64,000 bases of DNA from Photobacterium gaetbulicola Gung47 (lineage in GTDB: Bacteria; Pseudomonadota; Gammaproteobacteria; Enterobacterales; Vibrionaceae): assembly GCA_000940995.1 (NCBI GenBank), contig CP005974.1:1798001-1862000 (forward strand), given 5' to 3'. Positions 59,947 through 64,000 of this stretch are shown piece by piece. Made by a program: the position numbers and the translations under genes. Numbering within the stretch: position 1 is the first letter of the stretch; every line of letters begins with the position of its first letter. The notes beneath the pieces are model-generated. The model had not been told where the DNA came from. It saw only the letters and a program-made list of their open reading frames with translations, and did not search any database.

Positions 59947-61185
59947 TTACTGCCCTGTTCCAGTTTGGTGAAATAGCGGTTGATTAAATAGCTCACCATT
60001 GACTATCCGCGATTTGAGATCTGGCACACCAAGGCGGTATGACAGCTCAGCAGGGTGAGATAAATTCCAAATGGCTAAATTCGCTTTCATACCCGCGCAA
60101 ATTTTCCCTTGTTGCTCCTCTAGTCCAAGTGCTTTGGCGGCATTGACAGTGACACCACGCAGGCACTCTTCAGGTGTTAACCGGAACAAGGTACACGCCA
60201 TGTTCATCATGGTGCGGATAGAGGCGATGGGTGATGTACCAGGGTTAAAGTCAGTGGAAATCGCTAAAGGCACGTTCAGTTGACGTAGCTGATCAAGCGG
60301 TGGCATTTGGCTTTCACGAAGAAAATAAAATGCGCCAGGCAGCAAGGTAGCCACAGTGCCACATGCGGCGAGTGCTGCCACCCCCTCGTTATCGAGGTGT
60401 TCAATATGGTCAACAGACAGGGCCCCCATCCGTGCAGCCATGGCACTGCCGCCCAAGTTTGAAAGTTGCTCTGTATGTCCCTTAATGGCAAGGCCATGCT
60501 TTTGTGCTGCTTGGAATACTTGCTGGCACTGGCTGGTGCTAAAACCAATGCCTTCACAGAACACATCGACGGCATCGGCTAAGTGCTCTTGGGCAGCTGC
60601 TGGAATGATTTCATCGCAGATGAATTGGATATAGCTATCAGGATCACCCGCGTATTCTGGTGGGAGAGCATGGGCTGCGAGCAAGGTCGTCGATACATTG
60701 ATATCAGGCATTTCTCCAATGCGGCGAGCTACCCTGAGCATTTTCAGTTCATCTTCAAGGGTGAGGCCATAACCTGATTTAATCTCGACGGTGGTTACCC
60801 CTTCATTCTTCAGGCCTTGCAGGCGCTCGCACGCTAACTTGAAAAGGGTATCTTCTGATGCTTCGCGGGTTGCACGTACCGTTGACAGGATCCCACCGCC
60901 TGCTTTGGCGATTTGCTCATAAGGCACACCATTAAGGCGTTGTTCGAACTCTTCTGCGCGGTTGCCGGCAAAGACGAGGTGAGTGTGGCAATCGATCAAT
61001 CCCGGTGTCACCAGCGCGCCTTGGCAGTCAATGACTTCAGGGTGACCGTGACAGTCAAAATGCTCCTTGTGGCCGGCATACATAATCATGCCATCTTGAA
61101 TACCAATCATGGCATCGCCGATGACTTGGTAGCCAGCTTCGCCCGCAAGGGTGACCATATTGACGTTTGTCAGCACTCTATCCAT
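59947..61185 (-). CDS. hutI: Imidazolonepropionase
   Basis: Amidohydrolase of 412 aa that opens the imidazolone ring to give formimidoylglutamate. Metal and substrate motifs are visible: LIDCHTHLVFAGNR (about residues 63-76), AIKGHTEQLS (about 233-242) and the late aspartate in ISTDFNPGTSP (about 310-320). It is the first structural gene of the hut operon; a HutC operator lies about 55 bp upstream. Confidence 0.96.
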   Translation of the reverse strand: MDRVLTNVNMVTLAGEAGYQVIGDAMIGIQDGMIMYAGHKEHFDCHGHPEVIDCQGALVTPGLIDCHTHLVFAGNRAEEFEQRLNGVPYEQIAKAGGGILSTVRATREASEDTLFKLACERLQGLKNEGVTTVEIKSGYGLTLEDELKMLRVARRIGEMPDINVSTTLLAAHALPPEYAGDPDSYIQFICDEIIPAAAQEHLADAVDVFCEGIGFSTSQCQQVFQAAQKHGLAIKGHTEQLSNLGGSAMAARMGALSVDHIEHLDNEGVAALAACGTVATLLPGAFYFLRESQMPPLDQLRQLNVPLAISTDFNPGTSPIASIRTMMNMACTLFRLTPEECLRGVTVNAAKALGLEEQQGKICAGMKANLAIWNLSHPAELSYRLGVPDLKSRIVNGELFNQPLFHQTGTGQ

Positions 61186-61239
61186 TTCGTGACCCTGAAG
61201 TTATTTACTATCACTAGCATTTATTGCTAGTTGCGTTTA

Positions 61240-61249
61240 TGTATATACA
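61240..61249. promoter_or_regulatory. HutC operator upstream of hutI
   Basis: TGTATATACA is a perfect palindrome and matches the core recognised by HutC repressors in other gammaproteobacteria. It lies 55 bp upstream of the hutI ATG in the 318-bp gap after hutC. The rest of that gap is AT-rich and has no gene. Confidence 0.75.
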
Positions 61250-61503
61250 AATTAATAGGCAATTAGAGGTTAAAGTTCAAGGCGGGATGTAAATGAAATG
61301 TGATCGTAATTGTAATTAATTGCTGACAATCGTTGGGTTATGAGAGGGATCGCACGTTTGAAATGCGTTTATGCAGAGAAAGATTTTGAGGAGTGAATAG
61401 ATCCTAGTTCCTAGAATACGAACCTTGGTTGTCAGGAAAAGTAATTAAAGCCAATGCCGATATGCCATGTTTTTGTAAGGCCTAGGCTTTTAGGATCTAG
61501 CAG

Positions 61504-62214
61504 CTAAATCCCTACCTGTGTACGCGAGCTCAGCTTGTATTTATTGCCCGGATGATAGAGTAGGGCTGTGCTGATCAGGTGTTGGTTGCTCCAGGTACGG
61601 CGATTAAGCAGCAGGCAAGGAGCCTGCGGGCTGACATTAAGCAAATCGGCCACATGCTGGGGAGGAAGAAGCGCCTCGACCGTATGCTCAATATCACTGA
61701 GCGGGCAGGTTTTGACCAGGTATTCATTGGGGGTCTGTCCGGTAAAGTCCTGTTGGATATAGCTGGGCGCATGGCGTGGGTTGACCCATCGCTCTTCGAG
61801 TTGGATGGGTATGTTATTTTCGAAGTGGACGATTTGGGTGAAATAGACTTCTGTGCCTTGGCGTACGCCCAATCTTAATGCGATATCTTCGGTGGCATGA
61901 ATAGTCGATTGCGAAATTACCTCTGAAGAATAGCGGTGGCCGCGGTTTTTTACTTCTTCGGCAATGTTGCGGATCTCCATCAAGGGAGATTCGGCTTTTT
62001 TGTTACAGACAAATGTCCCCAACCGTGGCGTTCTTTCAAGGAAACCCTCTTTAACCAACTCCGTGATGGCTTTGTTGGCTGTCATGCGGCTTACTGAAAA
62101 TTGGTCAGATAGCGCCATTTCCGTCGGGATCTTGTGGCCCGGTGGCCATTGGCGGGTATGAATCCTTTCTAACAGGTAACTTTTGATCTGCTGATAACGA
62201 GGTGACTGAGCCAT
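61504..62214 (-). CDS. hutC: Histidine utilization repressor (GntR family, HutC)
   Basis: DNA-binding protein of 236 aa. The N-terminal winged helix (about residues 5-70) shows the GntR pattern IPTEMALSDQFSVSRMTANKAI. The C-terminal UTRA ligand domain (about 90-230) contains HATEDIALRLGV and the typical Arg-rich RRTWSNQHLISTALLYHPG end. HutC represses hut genes until urocanate binds. It lies upstream of hutI on the same strand. A second likely operator at its own start suggests autoregulation. Confidence 0.93.
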   Translation of the reverse strand: MAQSPRYQQIKSYLLERIHTRQWPPGHKIPTEMALSDQFSVSRMTANKAITELVKEGFLERTPRLGTFVCNKKAESPLMEIRNIAEEVKNRGHRYSSEVISQSTIHATEDIALRLGVRQGTEVYFTQIVHFENNIPIQLEERWVNPRHAPSYIQQDFTGQTPNEYLVKTCPLSDIEHTVEALLPPQHVADLLNVSPQAPCLLLNRRTWSNQHLISTALLYHPGNKYKLSSRTQVGI

Positions 62215-62229
62215 AACGCTTTTCCTAAT

Positions 62230-62241
62230 TGCCTATACAAA
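62230..62241. promoter_or_regulatory. Probable HutC operator at hutC
   Basis: TGCCTATACAAA shares TATACAAAT with the hutI operator and differs in two bases of the left half. It is 16 bp upstream of the hutC ATG, placed for autorepression. Confidence 0.5.
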
Positions 62242-62479
62242 TCAAAGCAACATTTGTTGTTCATTTCAAGTTTCTGGGTGCTTTTGCGTGAGGTGACTAC
62301 AGTAATGAAGGGCTTGGGCAAGTTAGAAAATAAAATGTGAGGTGGCTTTGCAATCTGTCATAGGCGTTTGTTATAGTTGCTGCTTCGCTTAGCGGTTTTG
62401 GTCTGCTCAGTATTGCAGCGCCGGATCTCTGAGCTTTCTTTTATTTAGCTCTCAAAGCTTTATATTTTTAATTCAACAT

Positions 62480-62512
62480 GTCTTGCTTGGTGTGCAAGAC
62501 CACTGTGAAAGG
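62480..62512 (+). promoter_or_regulatory. thrS translational operator: tRNA-Thr anticodon-arm mimic plus Shine-Dalgarno
   Basis: GTCTTGC (62480-62486) and GCAAGAC (62494-62500) make a perfect 7-bp stem with the 7-nt loop TTGGTGT. The loop puts GGT in the anticodon position, and its first five bases equal those of the tRNA-Thr(GGU) anticodon loop. AAAGGA follows at 62508-62513. In E. coli, threonyl-tRNA synthetase binds such a mimic in its own mRNA leader and blocks translation. The 62215-62479 part holds further possible stems but no gene. Confidence 0.7.
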
Positions 62513-62520
62513 ATATTTAC

Positions 62521-64000
62521 ATGCCTGTAATTACTCTTCCTGACGGCAGTCAGCGTCAATTTGACAACCCAGTTTCTACAATGGAAGTCGCGCAATCGAT
62601 CGGTCCTGGTCTTGCGAAGGCAACTATTGCCGGTCGTGTTAATGGTAACCGCGTAGACGCGTGTGACCTTATCGAAGAAGATGCTAGCCTTGAAATCATC
62701 ACGGTTAAAGACGAAGTAGACGGTCTTGAAATCGTACGTCACTCATGTGCTCACCTTCTTGGCCACGCTATCAAACAGCTTTACCCAGAAGCGAAGATGG
62801 CGATTGGTCCAACTATCGACAACGGCTTCTACTACGACATCGATCTAGACGAGTCGCTTACGCAAGAAGATCTAGAAAAGATCGAAAAGCGTATGAAAGA
62901 GCTGGCGAAGACCAAGTACCAAGTTATCAAGAAAAAGGTCAGCTGGCAGGAAGCGCGTGATGCATTCGAATCACGTGGCGAATCGTACAAAATGGAAATC
63001 CTAGACGAGAACGTATCACGTGATGACCGTCCGGGCCTTTACCACCACGAAGAATACATCGACATGTGTCGTGGGCCACACGTGCCTCACATGGGCTTCT
63101 GTCAGCACTTCACCCTGCTGAATGTTGCGGGTGCATACTGGCGTGGTAACAGTGACAACAAGATGCTTCAGCGTATCTACGGTACGGCTTTCCACGATAA
63201 GAAGGCACTTAAAGCTCATCTTACTCGCCTCGAAGAAGCGGCTAAGCGTGACCACCGTAAAATCGGTAAGCAGCTAGACCTGTTCCACATGCAGCAAGAA
63301 GCACCGGGTATGGTGTTCTGGCACCACAATGGTTGGTCTATCTTCCGTGATCTAGAAGTATTCATCCGCGAGAAATTGAATGAGTACGGCTACCAGGAAG
63401 TGAAAGGTCCACTAATGATGGACCGTGTGCTTTGGGAACGCTCTGGTCACTGGGACAAGTACGCTGATGCGATGTTCACGACGTCTTCTGAGAACCGTGA
63501 GTACGCGATCAAGCCGATGAACTGCCCGGGCCACGTTCAGATCTTCAACCAAGGTCTGAAGTCTTACCGTGACCTACCGCTACGTATGGCTGAGTTCGGC
63601 TCATGTCACCGTAACGAGCCATCAGGTGCGCTACACGGCATTATGCGTGTACGTGGCTTTACTCAGGATGATGCCCATATCTTCTGTACAGAAGAGCAGG
63701 TACAGGCTGAAGTAACTAGCTGTATCGAAATGGTTTACGATACCTACAAGACATTCGGCTTCGACAACATCGTTGTTAAGCTGTCTACTCGTCCAGAAAA
63801 GCGTGTAGGCTCGGATGAAATGTGGGATAAAGCTGAGTCGGATCTAAAACTTGCGCTAGAATCAATGGAGATCCCTTACGAGATCCAAGAGGGTGAAGGC
63901 GCGTTCTACGGTCCTAAGATTGAATTTACTTTGCACGATTGTCTAGATAGGGCTTGGCAGTGCGGTACAGTTCAGTTAGACTTCGCACTTCCTGAACGTC
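62521..64000 (+). CDS. thrS: Threonine--tRNA ligase, N-terminal 493 codons (cut by window edge)
   Basis: The frame from ATG 62521 stays open to the window end. The TGS domain (MPVITLPDGSQRQF, residues 1-61) is followed by the editing domain with HSCAHLLGHA (about 73-82) and CRGPHVPH (about 182-189). The class II catalytic core shows motif 2 region MAEFGSCHRNEPSGALHGIM and YAIKPMNCPGHV, with the zinc-binding Cys. The enzyme charges tRNA-Thr and usually has about 640 aa, so roughly 150 codons lie beyond the edge. AAAGGA precedes the start, and a tRNA-like hairpin in the leader suggests translational self-repression. Confidence 0.97.
   Translation, partial: MPVITLPDGSQRQFDNPVSTMEVAQSIGPGLAKATIAGRVNGNRVDACDLIEEDASLEIITVKDEVDGLEIVRHSCAHLLGHAIKQLYPEAKMAIGPTIDNGFYYDIDLDESLTQEDLEKIEKRMKELAKTKYQVIKKKVSWQEARDAFESRGESYKMEILDENVSRDDRPGLYHHEEYIDMCRGPHVPHMGFCQHFTLLNVAGAYWRGNSDNKMLQRIYGTAFHDKKALKAHLTRLEEAAKRDHRKIGKQLDLFHMQQEAPGMVFWHHNGWSIFRDLEVFIREKLNEYGYQEVKGPLMMDRVLWERSGHWDKYADAMFTTSSENREYAIKPMNCPGHVQIFNQGLKSYRDLPLRMAEFGSCHRNEPSGALHGIMRVRGFTQDDAHIFCTEEQVQAEVTSCIEMVYDTYKTFGFDNIVVKLSTRPEKRVGSDEMWDKAESDLKLALESMEIPYEIQEGEGAFYGPKIEFTLHDCLDRAWQCGTVQLDFALPER

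Overview
The window is a piece of a gammaproteobacterial chromosome, almost certainly from the Vibrionaceae (Vibrio, Photobacterium, Grimontia and relatives). Pointers are a NorM-type MATE pump of exactly the Vibrio length (456 aa), a long (367 aa) PurC, DUF5062 and DUF3080 genes, a Na+-NQR subunit B very like the Vibrio protein, and a Vibrio-type hut operon. The genus cannot be fixed from the sequence alone.

Layout. 1-3.8 kb: end of yejA and yejBEF, a peptide/microcin-C type ABC importer. 4.1-7.8 kb: zwf-pgl-gnd, the oxidative pentose phosphate pathway as one operon. 8.2-11.4 kb: an AGCS alanine/glycine symporter, a small XRE-2TM regulator and an ICMT-like membrane methyltransferase. 11.4-13.8 kb: an AT-rich accessory patch with an unknown lipoprotein, an unknown secreted protein and the eroded tail of a GlyGly-CTERM protein. 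13.8-20.7 kb: chemoreceptor, purC with a PurR box, a UvrD-like helicase and a lone carbamate kinase. 21-26 kb: two adjacent c-di-GMP proteins. 26.2-31 kb: a GNAT-like protein, a lone full-length nqrB paralogue, and divergent cioAB with a 35-codon DUF2474 subunit. 31-37.8 kb: an RND efflux pair, an M23 peptidase overlapping a bactofilin, and a GST-like protein. 38-40 kb: an NmrA-type oxidoreductase, gene debris, and an array of seven tRNA-Val genes built partly from 208-bp tandem repeats.

40.3-48 kb holds the most striking system: a ParA-like ATPase, then cymA-pdsA facing away from mtrC-mtrA-mtrB. Together these encode a complete quinol-to-outside electron conduit (tetraheme, diheme, decaheme and decaheme cytochromes plus an outer-membrane barrel), the arrangement of the hybrid extracellular electron transfer pathway described in Vibrio natriegens.

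48-55.4 kb: DUF5062, DUF3080, norM, a dCache-GGDEF protein, ribE, a CPXCG protein, and fructosamine kinase followed by the C-terminal stub of an hxpB/yniC-like phosphatase. 55.6-62.2 kb: hutIGUH and hutC with HutC-type operators. 62.5 kb to the end: the 5' part of thrS, preceded by a hairpin that imitates the tRNA-Thr anticodon arm.

Themes: respiratory flexibility (EET, cyanide-insensitive oxidase, NqrB paralogue), c-di-GMP signalling (three proteins), histidine catabolism, and several gene remnants that keep only their 3' end, two of them with their terminator.
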